From the NCBI RefSeq assembly GCF_014844055.1, contig NZ_CP062167.1:573501-637500 (forward strand): 64,000 nucleotides of DNA, written 5' to 3'. Each line of letters opens with the position of its first letter. Within the stretch, counting starts at the first letter, position 1. Source of the stretch: Aureimonas sp. OT7 (GTDB taxonomy: Bacteria; Pseudomonadota; Alphaproteobacteria; Rhizobiales; Rhizobiaceae). Of the stretch, positions 17,791-27,027 are shown piece after piece. A model generated the notes under the pieces. The model had not been told where the DNA came from and did no database searches. It saw only the letters and a list, made by a program, of their open reading frames with translations. Made by a program: the position numbers and the translations under genes.

Positions 17791-18681
17791 ATGGTTGAGA
17801 ACCCGACAGTCGTGTTCGAAGAGCGCAGGCCATTTCTGACGGGTCTTGCCTATCGCATCCTCGGTTCGCTGGCCGAGGCCGAGGATGCGGTTCAGGACAC
17901 CTATCTCAAGTGGCAGGGTCTCGATCACGATACGATCGCCAATGCCGCCGCCTGGCTGACGACGGCGTGCACGCGCCGCTGCATCGACATACTCAGGTCG
18001 GCGCACAGGGCGCGCACCGAGTATGTCGGAGCCTGGCTTCCGGAGCCGATACAGACGATGACCGACGAAAGCCCGGAGGATGCGGCACATCTGTCATCAT
18101 CGCTTTCCCTCGCCTTCATGCTGGTCCTGGAGCGGCTCGCGCCGAAGGAGCGCGCTGCGTTTCTTCTGCATGAGGTCTTCGATCAGTCTTACCTGGACGT
18201 GGCGAACACCCTCGGCGTGACTGAAACGGCGTGCCGCAAACTGGTGTCACGCGCACGCAACCGTATCGGCCGTGACGAAGCGGGAAGCACCGTCTCGAAG
18301 GTGCGCCAGGACGAGCTGCTTTCAGCCTTCCAGACGGCCATCGAGACGGGAAACACATCCCGTCTCGCTACCCTGATGCGCGCGGACATAGCGCTCAAGG
18401 CCGATGGCGGGGGCAAGGCGCTCGCCCTTCTACAGCCGCTCTCGGGAAAGGACGACGTGCTTGCCTTTCTGGGTGGCACGCTCACGCGATTCTGGACCGG
18501 TTTCCGATGGCAGCATGTCGATATCAACGGCACGCGGGGCGCGCTTGTTTTCGATGGCGTATCGATCGTCGCCTCCGTGAGCTTCTCGGCCGATGCAACG
18601 GGAAATCTCTCCGGCATCTTCATCATGCGCAATCCCGACAAGCTGGCCCGCCTCGGCGCAGGCATGAGGACCATCCAATGA
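17791..18681 (+). CDS. ECF41 sigma factor with C-terminal SnoaL-like regulatory domain
   Basis: A 296-residue extracytoplasmic-function sigma factor. Sigma-2 (about 12-75, AEDAVQDTYLKWQ) and sigma-4 (about 105-160, LAPKERAAFLLHEVFDQSYLDVANTLGVTETACRKLVSRAR) are followed by a SnoaL-like domain. All three ECF41 hallmarks are present: WLPEP in the linker (82-86), DGGGK (205-209) and NPDKL (281-285). In this family the fused C-terminal domain replaces an anti-sigma factor and tunes activity from within. It is encoded 1 nt after an AhpD-like gene, and its stop overlaps the next MFS start (ATGA). The activating signal of ECF41 factors is generally unknown. Confidence 0.95.
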   Translation: MVENPTVVFEERRPFLTGLAYRILGSLAEAEDAVQDTYLKWQGLDHDTIANAAAWLTTACTRRCIDILRSAHRARTEYVGAWLPEPIQTMTDESPEDAAHLSSSLSLAFMLVLERLAPKERAAFLLHEVFDQSYLDVANTLGVTETACRKLVSRARNRIGRDEAGSTVSKVRQDELLSAFQTAIETGNTSRLATLMRADIALKADGGGKALALLQPLSGKDDVLAFLGGTLTRFWTGFRWQHVDINGTRGALVFDGVSIVASVSFSADATGNLSGIFIMRNPDKLARLGAGMRTIQ

Positions 18682-20117
18682 CATTGTCCGCGAATGCACC
18701 CATCGCGGGTTGGGCCGACCTTCTATCCGGCGGTAACCTCGTTCGCTCGCTTGCGTTGAGTGGCGGCGTGGCGCTTCATGCGATCAATCTCTACATCTCG
18801 ACGACCATCCTGCCCTCGGTCATCCAGGAAATCGGCGGGAGGGAATACTATGCGTGGAACACCACGCTGTTCGTCGTCGCTTCCATTCTGGGAGCCGCCC
18901 TGACGACTCCACTGCTGGCGAGCGCAGGGCCACGCCCGAGCTACGGGCTGGCCACGCTGGTTTTCGTTGTCGGTACGCTCGTTTGCGGTACATCGAGCAC
19001 TATGGCGGCCATGCTGACAGGCCGGGTTGTCCAGGGCTTTGGCGGCGGCGCACTCCTGGCGTTGGCCTACGCGATGGTCAGCCGGGTCTATCCTGAAAGA
19101 CTGTGGTCCCGCGCGTTGGCGCTGTTGTCCAGCATGTGGGGTATTGCCACTTTGCTGGGCCCTGCCATCGGCGGCGTCTTCGCCCAGTTCGATCTCTGGC
19201 GCGGGGCGTTTCTGGTGCTGGTGCCCTTTGCCGGCCTCAATGTCCTGGCGGCGCTGGTCGTCCTGCCCCAAGGCAGACGCGAGGGGTCATCTGCCTCGCC
19301 GCTCCCGGTCGTTCAACTCGCGCTGCTGACGGTCGCCGTCGTTGCCGCCTCGTGGGGCGGTATCGGGCGTAGCGCCGCAGCCACGACCATCGCCATGCTG
19401 GTCGCCACTGCGCTTGTCGCCGGCTTAATCATGGTGGAGCGCCGTTCCGTCATCAGGCTGTTCCCGGCCAGTACGTTCCGCTATCCGGCGACGCTGGGCA
19501 GCCTGTATGCGAGCTCGGCGCTCCTGGCAGTCACGGTGACCTGCACAGAGATTTTTCTGCCGCTTTTCCTACAGGAGTTGCATGGCAGGTCACCGCTCGA
19601 AGCCGGCTATATCGCCGCCGTCATGTCGGCCGGCTGGACAGCCGCCGCCATTGTCGCTTCCGGGCTGGGATCCAGGCGGCAAGACCGCGCCATGCGTGCA
19701 GGACCGCTGCTTTCGCTTTGCGCCATGCTGACCCTCGCCGGCATTCTTCCATGGGCGGGCGGGCCGACGGCCTGGCTACCGCTTGCCTCGATCTGCGGCG
19801 CGCTGGTTGCCGGTGGCGTCGGCGTGGGTCTCGCCTATCCCGCTCTTGCGGCAAGGGTGCTGCATGCAGCGCCGCCCGAGGAAGCGGACAGTGCGGCGTC
19901 TTCGATCATGACTGTCCAGCTTTGCGCGACCGCATTCGGATCCGCCCTGGCAGGGCTGGTCGTTAACCTCGCTGGCGGTTCCGCTGCATCGGACACCATG
20001 GATCTGGCGAATGCGGCACGTTGGCTGTTCGTCACTGTCGCGATGGCACCGGCGATCTGCCTCGTTGTCATGGGGAGCCGGTCGTTCAGGCTGGCGGCGG
20101 AACGAGGGGCGGACTGA
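18678..20117 (+). CDS. MFS transporter (DHA2-like, about 14 helices)
   Basis: A 479-residue major facilitator protein with about 14 hydrophobic segments, as in DHA2 drug exporters. Visible patterns include TGRVVQGFGGGALLALAYAMVSRVYPE (motif C region) and LSSMWGIATLLGPAIGGVFAQF. ATG 18678 overlaps the ECF41 stop, so it belongs to the AhpD-ECF41 operon and should be induced with it. The likely role is export of a toxic small molecule; the substrate is unknown. There is a short GCGCAG triplet repeat just after the gene (20132-20149). Confidence 0.9.
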   Translation: MTLSANAPIAGWADLLSGGNLVRSLALSGGVALHAINLYISTTILPSVIQEIGGREYYAWNTTLFVVASILGAALTTPLLASAGPRPSYGLATLVFVVGTLVCGTSSTMAAMLTGRVVQGFGGGALLALAYAMVSRVYPERLWSRALALLSSMWGIATLLGPAIGGVFAQFDLWRGAFLVLVPFAGLNVLAALVVLPQGRREGSSASPLPVVQLALLTVAVVAASWGGIGRSAAATTIAMLVATALVAGLIMVERRSVIRLFPASTFRYPATLGSLYASSALLAVTVTCTEIFLPLFLQELHGRSPLEAGYIAAVMSAGWTAAAIVASGLGSRRQDRAMRAGPLLSLCAMLTLAGILPWAGGPTAWLPLASICGALVAGGVGVGLAYPALAARVLHAAPPEEADSAASSIMTVQLCATAFGSALAGLVVNLAGGSAASDTMDLANAARWLFVTVAMAPAICLVVMGSRSFRLAAERGAD

Positions 20118-20264
20118 TTTGTATCTTGCGCAGGCGCAGGCGCAGGCGCCGCGTGTCGTTCGTGTCGGCAATGTCCGCTAATATCTGCAGATGGTGATGA
20201 CGAGGCTCGACCGGGCGCCGTTTCCGTGGCGTCCGGCCAGGCGCTCGCCATCCAGGGTCAATTG

Positions 20265-20927
20265 TTACAGGCCGGCCTTGCTGGCCGCCTGCACGGGCGT
20301 GTTCAGAAGCTGCTGTTCCCACAGATAGGCGATGCCACTGCCGCCGGCATGGTCGATTATGACGTCGGTCAGTGCGCCCGCCGTCTCCTCGCGCGCCCAA
20401 TCGCGCTGCCATTCGGCAGCCAGCGCAAGCCAGGTCATCAAGTTGACGCCGGCCCCGATCATCCTCTGGATGGCGATCTCATGGGCTTCGACGGACGTCC
20501 CGCCCGATGCGTCGGTGATCACGGTGACGTCCCAGCCTTCGCCCGCGGCCTGGATTGCCGGCATCGCGACGCAGACTTCGGTCCACAGGCCGGCGATGAC
20601 CAACTGCTTGCGGCCGGTCGCCTTGACCACGTCCACCACCTTCGGATCCTGCCAGGTGTTGATGAAGGTGCGGTCGATCACCTCCTGCCCCGGGAACACA
20701 TCGGTGAGATGCTTGAAGAGCAGCCCGCCACGCCCGGCAATCACGCTGGTCAGGATCGTGGGGACGTCGAAGACCTTTGCAGCCTTCGCAAGCGCCGTCG
20801 TGTTGTTCACCACGGCTTGCGGATCATGGCTGTTCACGTTCGCCAGTTGATAGGGCTGGTGGTCGATCATGACGAGGACCGAATCTTCGGGACGAAGGAG
20901 TGAGTCTAGGCCGTTGCGAAAGGTCAT
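20265..20927 (-). CDS. Isochorismatase-family (YcaC-like) hydrolase
   Basis: A 220-residue cysteine hydrolase of the isochorismatase superfamily. Asp in VLVMIDHQPYQ, Lys in the central segment and the nucleophile Cys in LWTEVCVAMPAIQA form the usual triad. The sequence style (ANVNSHDP, RTFINTWQDP, TDASGGTSVEAHE) is that of YcaC, an octameric enzyme of unknown substrate. ATG 20927 is chosen over upstream in-frame starts because YcaC proteins begin near FRNGLDSLL. It is divergent from a LysR gene with 161 bp between, so it is probably controlled by it. Confidence 0.92.
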   Translation of the reverse strand: MTFRNGLDSLLRPEDSVLVMIDHQPYQLANVNSHDPQAVVNNTTALAKAAKVFDVPTILTSVIAGRGGLLFKHLTDVFPGQEVIDRTFINTWQDPKVVDVVKATGRKQLVIAGLWTEVCVAMPAIQAAGEGWDVTVITDASGGTSVEAHEIAIQRMIGAGVNLMTWLALAAEWQRDWAREETAGALTDVIIDHAGGSGIAYLWEQQLLNTPVQAASKAGL

Positions 20928-21034
20928 GGATGAAAGTTCCTGGGTTCGGGGGGTAATCGAGACACACGCTGCTGCGGGCCGGAAGCGCCCTTCTCGACGC
21001 GGTGTCTGCCCGAGAACCCTGTCATTCGGGGGGT

Positions 21035-21072
21035 CGATACGGTAGTCAGCGTTTGCGCGGAACACTGTATCG
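21035..21072. promoter_or_regulatory. Spaced inverted repeat in the divergent lysR promoter
   Basis: CGATACGGT (21035-21043) and ACTGTATCG (21064-21072) are inverted copies with one mismatch, 20 bp apart, directly before the LysR start. TTCGGGGGGT is also repeated directly at 20945 and 21025. Binding by the LysR protein is inferred from position. Confidence 0.33.
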
Positions 21073-21088
21073 GAACCGGGAACGCAGT

Positions 21089-21976
21089 ATGGACATCGAG
21101 GATCTGCGGACGTTCGTGGAGGTCGCCGATGCGGGCGGCATCACGTCTGCGGCCGTCAGGCTCGGTGTTTCCAAATCGATGGTGAGCCGGCGGCTTGCGC
21201 GGCTCGAGGCCGAGCTTGGCGTGCAACTGCTGGCTCGGTCCACGCGCGGCGCGTCCTTGACGGAAGCCGGCGCCACGTTTCGGGATCATGCGGCCAGGGC
21301 CAGCGCAGAGATCGAAACCGCACGCGATACCATCCTGCCGGCCGGCGCGCTGAGCGGGCGTCTCAGGGTCGCCGCTCCCCTGACATTCGGTCCCACGCAT
21401 TTTGCCGCTGTCCTCGCGGACATGGCATTGCGCCATCCGCAACTGCAGATCCAGACGAGCTACAGCGACCGCTTCGTGGATCTGATCGCAGAAGGGTTCG
21501 ATTGCGCCATCCGGGTCGGCACGCTCCGCGATTCGAACCTGGTGTCGAAACGCGTCGGCCCCCTGTACGGCAAGTTCGTTGCCAGTCCCGCCTATGTGGA
21601 AGCCCACGGCTCGCCGGAAACGCCGGAGGAACTCATCACGCACCAGGCGCTGATGCAGGGCATGGAAACCTGGCAGGTGACGGACGGTGACAGGATCCTG
21701 ACCATTCGCCCACAGGGCCGTTTCAAAGCCGATAACGGGGCAGCCCTCGTCGTCGCCGCCGTGGCCGGATTGGGTATCGCGGCGCTCCCCGACGATCTGA
21801 TCGACGATCATCTGCAATCCGGCGCGCTGATGACCGTCATGGCACATCATCCGCCGCCGCCGGCCGGTATCTATGTCGTTCGCCCGCCCGGACGGCATCC
21901 TGCAAGGAAGGTGCGCGTCCTCACCGACATGTTGATCGCGTGTTTCGACCGCGACGGTGTCAGGGGGTCATCATGA
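21089..21976 (+). CDS. LysR-family regulator (paralogue 1)
   Basis: A 295-residue LysR protein with N-terminal helix-turn-helix MDIEDLRTFVEVADAGGITSA and effector-binding domain starting LRVAAPLTFGPTHFA. It is very similar throughout to the regulator at 24876 (shared stretches include FVDLIAEGFDCAIR and HQALMQG), so the two arose by duplication. ATG 21089 is chosen because LysR proteins of this group start MDIE-LRTF. It is divergent from the isochorismatase-like gene. Its 3' end overlaps the convergent quinone oxidoreductase by 17 nt. Confidence 0.93.
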   Translation: MDIEDLRTFVEVADAGGITSAAVRLGVSKSMVSRRLARLEAELGVQLLARSTRGASLTEAGATFRDHAARASAEIETARDTILPAGALSGRLRVAAPLTFGPTHFAAVLADMALRHPQLQIQTSYSDRFVDLIAEGFDCAIRVGTLRDSNLVSKRVGPLYGKFVASPAYVEAHGSPETPEELITHQALMQGMETWQVTDGDRILTIRPQGRFKADNGAALVVAAVAGLGIAALPDDLIDDHLQSGALMTVMAHHPPPPAGIYVVRPPGRHPARKVRVLTDMLIACFDRDGVRGSS

Positions 21977-22916
21977 CCCGGCCCAGAGGCCTTGCCGTCT
22001 CTGCATGATCATGGGCCTTCGACGCCTCCCGCAGGGGGAAAACCCGATCGATCACCACTTCGATGCGCCCTTGCGCTGCGGCCTCCAGCAGGTCGTCGAC
22101 CGTCCGGTGCACCATCGGTCGTTCGAACAGGGACCCCATGAAAACGCCGTGCAGCGTCTGGTTGTTCTGCATGGGCGACCAGAGATCCACATCAAGGCCG
22201 CCGCCGCCGGCATTTCCAACGAAGACGAGCCGTCCTTCGGTGGCGAGCGCGGACAGAGACGTCTGCAGTGTCGACCCAACGGGGTCGATCACGAGATCGG
22301 CGCCCTTGCCATCGGTCAGCCGAAGGACATGGTCGACGACATCGTGGCGAAGCCGGTCGATGACATGGGCTGCGCCAAGGGCGGTCAGGCGCGCCTGTCG
22401 CTCGTGGCCACTGGCAACCGCGATGACCGTCGCCCCAACCTGCCGCGCGATCTGGACAGCCGCCAGACCGACACCGCCGGCGGCGCCCTGGATCAGGACC
22501 GTCTCGCCGCTGGCGAGCCCGCCCCGGGTGGTGATGCAGTGCCGGGCCGTGCCGAAGCCGATCGGCGTTGCTGCGGCACGCATCATGTCCAGGCCCTGCG
22601 GGATCGGCCAGGTTCGTGAGGCAGGCACGGCCCACAGCTCGGCATGCGATCCGTCCATGTTGAAAGCCGTTACCCGCTGGCCGACCGCCCGGTCTCTCAC
22701 ATTCTCGCCGATTGCGGCGACGGTGCCGGCTGCGGCGTAACCGACAATCCAGGAGGATCGCTGGGGGACGGAACGCCGGTTGATCAGGTCGCCGCCCTCG
22801 ATCGAAATCGCCGCGACGGCGATCAGCACATCCTCCGGCCCACAGACGGGATCCGGAACATCGGCATATCTCAGGACGCTCGGAGGCCCGGGTTTGTCGT
22901 AGACCGCAGCCTTCAT
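21960..22916 (-). CDS. Quinone oxidoreductase / zinc-independent alcohol dehydrogenase family
   Basis: A 318-residue MDR-superfamily NAD(P)H oxidoreductase. The GroES-like N-terminal domain starts MKAAVYDKPGPPSVLRY, and the Rossmann nucleotide-binding site is VLIQGAAGGVGLAAVQIARQVGA, where AAGGVG is the quinone-oxidoreductase form. The structural and catalytic zinc cysteines of true alcohol dehydrogenases are absent, which fits the QOR/zeta-crystallin branch. ATG 22916 has GGAGAA upstream. It could be part of a redox-stress set with the neighbouring LysR regulators; its substrate is unknown. Confidence 0.92.
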   Translation of the reverse strand: MKAAVYDKPGPPSVLRYADVPDPVCGPEDVLIAVAAISIEGGDLINRRSVPQRSSWIVGYAAAGTVAAIGENVRDRAVGQRVTAFNMDGSHAELWAVPASRTWPIPQGLDMMRAAATPIGFGTARHCITTRGGLASGETVLIQGAAGGVGLAAVQIARQVGATVIAVASGHERQARLTALGAAHVIDRLRHDVVDHVLRLTDGKGADLVIDPVGSTLQTSLSALATEGRLVFVGNAGGGGLDVDLWSPMQNNQTLHGVFMGSLFERPMVHRTVDDLLEAAAQGRIEVVIDRVFPLREASKAHDHAETARPLGRVMMTP

Positions 22917-23109
22917 CTTGCCATTCTCCTTCCCAAGGCATCGGACCCTGGCCGGGCGCGTTGCTCCGGGTGAGGTACCGTCGGGCGAGCGTGGCGAACA
23001 GGCATGCCATCGGTAGAACTCTGTCGCAGAAAGAGGAACGCGCAACCTGGCCGCTGCCGCGGTCCCATGTCGGCCTCGGACCTGCCGCTACGAAGCGGGC
23101 TCGGCCGCG

Positions 23110-24720
23110 TCAGCCGCGTTTGAAGACGATCCATAAGCATGCCGCCACAACGGCCAGGACGCCCAGCCCCAGAAAAGCAGGAACGCCCCAGATACTGGGC
23201 CCGATCTCGAACAGCTTCGGTGCCAGGCCCAGCGCGAACGCCCCTGCCACGATCGCGACAGCCAGTTTGGTCGCAGCCCTTTCGACATGGACGCCGAGCT
23301 CGTCCATCTGCGGCGCCTGGACATGCATCTTCAGGCGGCCTTCCGCCAGGCTGGAAAACAGGCTGCGCAGGGCGTGCGGCGCCTCCTTCGAAACGTCCCG
23401 CAACTCCAGCAGAAGGCCAAGCCCCTCGCGCGCAAGCGTTGCGGGATTGTTCGCCGCCAGGGTGGAACGACGGACGATCGGGCCGGCAAGGGCGATGACG
23501 TCAAGGCCGGGATCGAGGCGACGCAAGCTGCCCTCGGCGGTCAGCAACGCCTTGATGAAAAGAGCCAGGTCTGGCGGCAGGGGCAAATGGTGGCGACGTC
23601 CAAGCTCTGTAAAGTCGCGCATCGCATTGGCGAAATTGAACGGGTGGGTGCTGTTTCGCATCGCAAACGCATCGGCATCCGCCGTCAGCGCATCCTGTCC
23701 GCCCTCAGGCGCTCCGCCCCATTTGATCATGACGTTCCGCACACCCCGGCCGTCGCCGGCGATGACGGCGCCGATAAACTGGACGACTTCGGATCGGCGG
23801 GTCGACGACAGGCGCCCGATCATTCCGAAATCGATGAAGCCGACACGGTTTCCAGCGAGGCAGAAGAGGTTGCCGGGATGAGGGTCCGCATGGAACAGAC
23901 CCTCCTCGAATGCGGCCTTCAGGAAGGCCTCGGCGCCCCGTCGCGCCAGGAGAGCACGATCGAGACCGGATGCGGACAGCGCCTTCGCATCCGAAACCGC
24001 GACACCCGACAGGCGATCCTGAACCAGAAGTCTTTCGCTCGTGAAGGGCCAATGGATCGCCGGGACGACGATGTTCCGGTCCTGTGCGAATGCATCGGCA
24101 AGCGTTTCGGTGTTGCGTGCCTCGGCGGTGAAATCGAGCTCTTCGAGCAACGCATTGGAGAGCAGGCGAACGATCTCGCCAGGGCGATAGCGGCGAACGT
24201 CGGGCAGGTTCTGTTCCGCCAGCTCGGCAATATGCAGGAGTATGCGCAGGTCCGCTTCCATCTGCCTGCGGATGCCTGGCCGGCGCAGTTTCAGGACAAC
24301 CTTCCGGCCATCGTGCAGCCGGGCCGCGTACACCTGTCCGATCGAAGCTGCCGCAATCGGCTTTTCGTCGAACGCTTCGAAGACCTCGCTGGCTGGCTGG
24401 CCCAACGCCTCGTTCAGGCGGGGGATCATGATCCCGGCGTCGACCACCGCTGCGTCATCCTGCAGCTTCTCGAATTCGGCAACCCATTCGGGAGGGAAAA
24501 GGTCGCCTCGCGTGGCGAGGATCTGACCGAGTTTGACGAAGGTCGGACCAAGCTCCTGCAAAGCGGCGCGCGCGCGCTCCGGGGTCGGCTGCTTCGGTAC
24601 GACGTCCGAGGGCATGGGTATGCCGGCGAGAAGATGGCCGAACCCGAACCGTGTAACGATCGTGGCGATCTCGACCACTCTCTGCCGGTCTCGCGTCAAC
24701 ACATATGCCGTCTTGATCAA
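23110..24720 (-). CDS. UbiB/ABC1 (ADCK)-family atypical kinase
   Basis: A 536-residue ABC1/UbiB protein with the family motifs in order. LGPTFVKLGQILATRGD contains the KxGQ motif that covers the active site, and AAASIGQVYAARL is the A-rich loop. Then follow VVLKLRRPGI (catalytic Lys), LLEELDFTAEARN, FHADPHPGNLF and VGFIDFGMIGRL (metal-binding DFG). Two C-terminal transmembrane helices (about 490-530) anchor it in the membrane. In UbiB it supports coenzyme Q synthesis as an ATPase. This copy is isolated from ubiquinone genes and may be a paralogue. No ATG fits the family N-terminus; TTG 24720 with AAAGAGG 5 nt upstream is proposed. Confidence 0.9.
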   Translation of the reverse strand: MIKTAYVLTRDRQRVVEIATIVTRFGFGHLLAGIPMPSDVVPKQPTPERARAALQELGPTFVKLGQILATRGDLFPPEWVAEFEKLQDDAAVVDAGIMIPRLNEALGQPASEVFEAFDEKPIAAASIGQVYAARLHDGRKVVLKLRRPGIRRQMEADLRILLHIAELAEQNLPDVRRYRPGEIVRLLSNALLEELDFTAEARNTETLADAFAQDRNIVVPAIHWPFTSERLLVQDRLSGVAVSDAKALSASGLDRALLARRGAEAFLKAAFEEGLFHADPHPGNLFCLAGNRVGFIDFGMIGRLSSTRRSEVVQFIGAVIAGDGRGVRNVMIKWGGAPEGGQDALTADADAFAMRNSTHPFNFANAMRDFTELGRRHHLPLPPDLALFIKALLTAEGSLRRLDPGLDVIALAGPIVRRSTLAANNPATLAREGLGLLLELRDVSKEAPHALRSLFSSLAEGRLKMHVQAPQMDELGVHVERAATKLAVAIVAGAFALGLAPKLFEIGPSIWGVPAFLGLGVLAVVAACLWIVFKRG

Positions 24721-24875
24721 GCATGCCTCTTTCGAAAACCCGGGCGGTGGACCATCCTCATGTAGGGAGTTTCCCGGACAAGGCCCTGGGGAGGCCGGTA
24801 TAATTTGCCATGCCCCGGAGCAACGCGGTAGTGCGATGGTCAACCAGGCCGTGTCGCAGGATCAGGGACGCCGAA

Positions 24876-25775
24876 ATGGACATCGAGCATCTGCGAACAT
24901 TCGTCGCCGTGGCCGATGCAGGGGGCGTGTCGGCCGCCGCACGCCGCCTCGGCGTCTCCAAGTCGATCGTCAGCCGGCGGCTTCTTCGGATCGAAGCGGA
25001 GCTCGGCGTCCAGCTCCTTGCGCGAACCACCCGCGGCGCCGCGCTGACCGAGGCGGGCATAACCTTCAGGCGCCATGCGGCTCGCGCCTGCGCCGAGATC
25101 GATACGGCCAGGGAAACGATCACCCCTACCGGCGAACTGCGCGGCGTTCTCAGGGTTGCGATGCCGCTGACGTTCGGCCCGACGCATTTTGCCTCCGTCG
25201 TCGCGGACATGGCGCGCCAGCATCCGCAACTCCACGTCCACACCTCCTACAGCGACCGCTTCGTCGATCTCATCGCGGAGGGTTTCGATTGCGCCATCCG
25301 GGGCGCCTACCTTCCGGATTCCAACCTGATCGCAAGGCGCGTCGGGCCGATCCACGGCAAGCTCGTCGCAAGCCCGGCCTATGTCGACGCGTACGGGGCA
25401 CCGCAAACCCCGGCCGAACTCGCCAGCCATCAGGCTCTCATGCAGGGAACGGAAACCTGGCAGTTCAGGGATGGCGACAGGATCGTCACCGTCCAGCCGC
25501 AGGGCAGGTTCAAGGCCGATAGCGCCACGGCCCTTGCTGCCGCCGCGGCGGCGGGCCTCGGCGTCGCCTGGCTGCCCGATTGCATCACCTATGACTATCT
25601 GGCGTCCGGCGCGTTGGTCCCGATCATGATGCGCTATCCCGTCCCGCCGGGGGCCGTCTTCGTCGTCCGCCCGCCAAGTCAGCATCCGACGCGGAAGGTG
25701 GGGGTGCTGACCGAGATGATGATCGAATACTTCGCACGAAATCCGGAGATCTGGGGGCTCGACCCTCAGGCATGA
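24876..25775 (+). CDS. LysR-family regulator (paralogue 2)
   Basis: A 299-residue LysR protein, roughly two-thirds identical by eye to the regulator at 21089. It has the same helix-turn-helix (RRLGVSKSIVSRRLLRIEAELGVQLLARTTRGAALTEAG) and the same effector domain (MPLTFGPTHFASVVADMA, YSDRFVDLIAEGFDCAIR). It starts 155 bp from the divergent UbiB-like gene and precedes the pirin gene by about 200 bp. TATAAT at 24803-24808 may be part of its promoter. The duplication suggests that the two respond to related effectors or regulate overlapping gene sets. Confidence 0.93.
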   Translation: MDIEHLRTFVAVADAGGVSAAARRLGVSKSIVSRRLLRIEAELGVQLLARTTRGAALTEAGITFRRHAARACAEIDTARETITPTGELRGVLRVAMPLTFGPTHFASVVADMARQHPQLHVHTSYSDRFVDLIAEGFDCAIRGAYLPDSNLIARRVGPIHGKLVASPAYVDAYGAPQTPAELASHQALMQGTETWQFRDGDRIVTVQPQGRFKADSATALAAAAAAGLGVAWLPDCITYDYLASGALVPIMMRYPVPPGAVFVVRPPSQHPTRKVGVLTEMMIEYFARNPEIWGLDPQA

Positions 25776-25971
25776 ATTGGGGGCCTGGCCGTGTATCGCG
25801 ACCGGCCGGTGGCGGCGCCACCGTGCGCGAGGGCAACGCCCGTACGTTCCACTTTCCGTAACACAGCATGACGCGGCCCGGGGCTAGTGCGGCGGGCGGC
25901 AATGCGCCAGCCTGGGGGCAAGTGCATCTGCGGGGTTGGAGCCACCCGGAAGCCCATAAAGGAGACGAAGC

Positions 25972-26907
25972 ATGAGTTGGAATCCGGCAATCGATCCCGG
26001 CTGCCCCGATGAGGTCGGCTTCGACGCGATCGAAACACTCATCGTTCCACGCTCCCGCGATCTTGGCGGGTTCCAGGTTCGGCGCGCCTTGCCGGCGCCG
26101 AAGCGGCAGATGGTCGGACCGTTCATCTTCTTCGACCAGGCCGGGCCGGCCGAGTTCCTGACCGGCCAGGGGGTCGACGTTCGGCCGCACCCGCACATCG
26201 GTCTTGGCACGGTCACCTACCTTTATCGCGGCGACTTTCATCACCGGGACAGCACCGGGGCCGACCAGACGATCCGTCCGGGCGAGTTGAACTGGATGGT
26301 CGCCGGGCGTGGCGTGACCCATTCCGAGCGCACCTCCGCAGCGGCCCGAAGCGGTCCGAGCAGCCTGCTCGGCATCCAGACGTGGCTGGCGCTGCCCGAA
26401 TCCCACGAGGACATGGTGCCGACGTTCGAGCATCATGGAAGGGAAGCCTTGCCGGTGATCGAGGATCGCGGCGCGCAGGTCCGTCTTATCCTCGGCAGCG
26501 CCTATGGCGAGACCGCCCCCGCCACCATGTACTCGCAGACCTTCTACGCCGACGTGAAGCTGGCCGCGGGCGGCCTGTTGCCGATGCCGGACGATCACGA
26601 GGACCGTGGCATCTACATCGTCGAAGGCTCGATCTCGGTCGCCGGCCAGGATTTCGAGGCCGGCCGGATGATGGTCTTCCGCCCCGGCGACAGGATCACG
26701 GTCGCCGCCGGCGACAGGGGTGCGCGCCTGATGATCCTGGGCGGCGCGACGCTTCCCGGTCCCCGTTACATCTGGTGGAATTTCGTTGCATCCTCGCAGG
26801 AGCGCATCGAAGAGGCGAAAGCCGAATGGCGGGCGCAGAACTGGGGCAAGGGGCGCTTCGATCTTCCGGTCGATGACCGGGATGAGCACATTCCGCTTCC
26901 GGATTGA
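25972..26907 (+). CDS. Pirin family protein
   Basis: A 311-residue bicupin. The N-terminal pirin domain has the metal-binding residues in RPHPHIGLGTVTYLYRG (His-x-His), HRDS, and the later GVTHSER segment. The C-terminal pirin domain follows (LPMPDDHEDRGIYIVEGSISV, RYIWWNFVASS). Bacterial pirins are iron or other metal cupins, and some have quercetin 2,3-dioxygenase activity. The Shine-Dalgarno AAGGAGA lies 8 nt before the ATG. The flavin monooxygenase starts 120 bp downstream on the same strand, so the two are likely co-expressed, possibly under the LysR paralogue upstream. Confidence 0.94.
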   Translation: MSWNPAIDPGCPDEVGFDAIETLIVPRSRDLGGFQVRRALPAPKRQMVGPFIFFDQAGPAEFLTGQGVDVRPHPHIGLGTVTYLYRGDFHHRDSTGADQTIRPGELNWMVAGRGVTHSERTSAAARSGPSSLLGIQTWLALPESHEDMVPTFEHHGREALPVIEDRGAQVRLILGSAYGETAPATMYSQTFYADVKLAAGGLLPMPDDHEDRGIYIVEGSISVAGQDFEAGRMMVFRPGDRITVAAGDRGARLMILGGATLPGPRYIWWNFVASSQERIEEAKAEWRAQNWGKGRFDLPVDDRDEHIPLPD

Positions 26908-27027
26908 GCGGTTGGCGCGTTTTTCGTGGCGCGTCGCCCCGGCGGACCATCGGTGCCGACCATCCGTCCCTCGCCGCTCTCCCAACCATGCCCCACACCT
27001 GGCCGCCACGAACTGAAGGAACCATGC

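Noticed and set aside
20118..20264. Short GCGCAG repeats after the MFS gene as a CRISPR or regulatory repeat
   Set aside because: Only three copies of a six-base unit; simple sequence, without spacers or leader.
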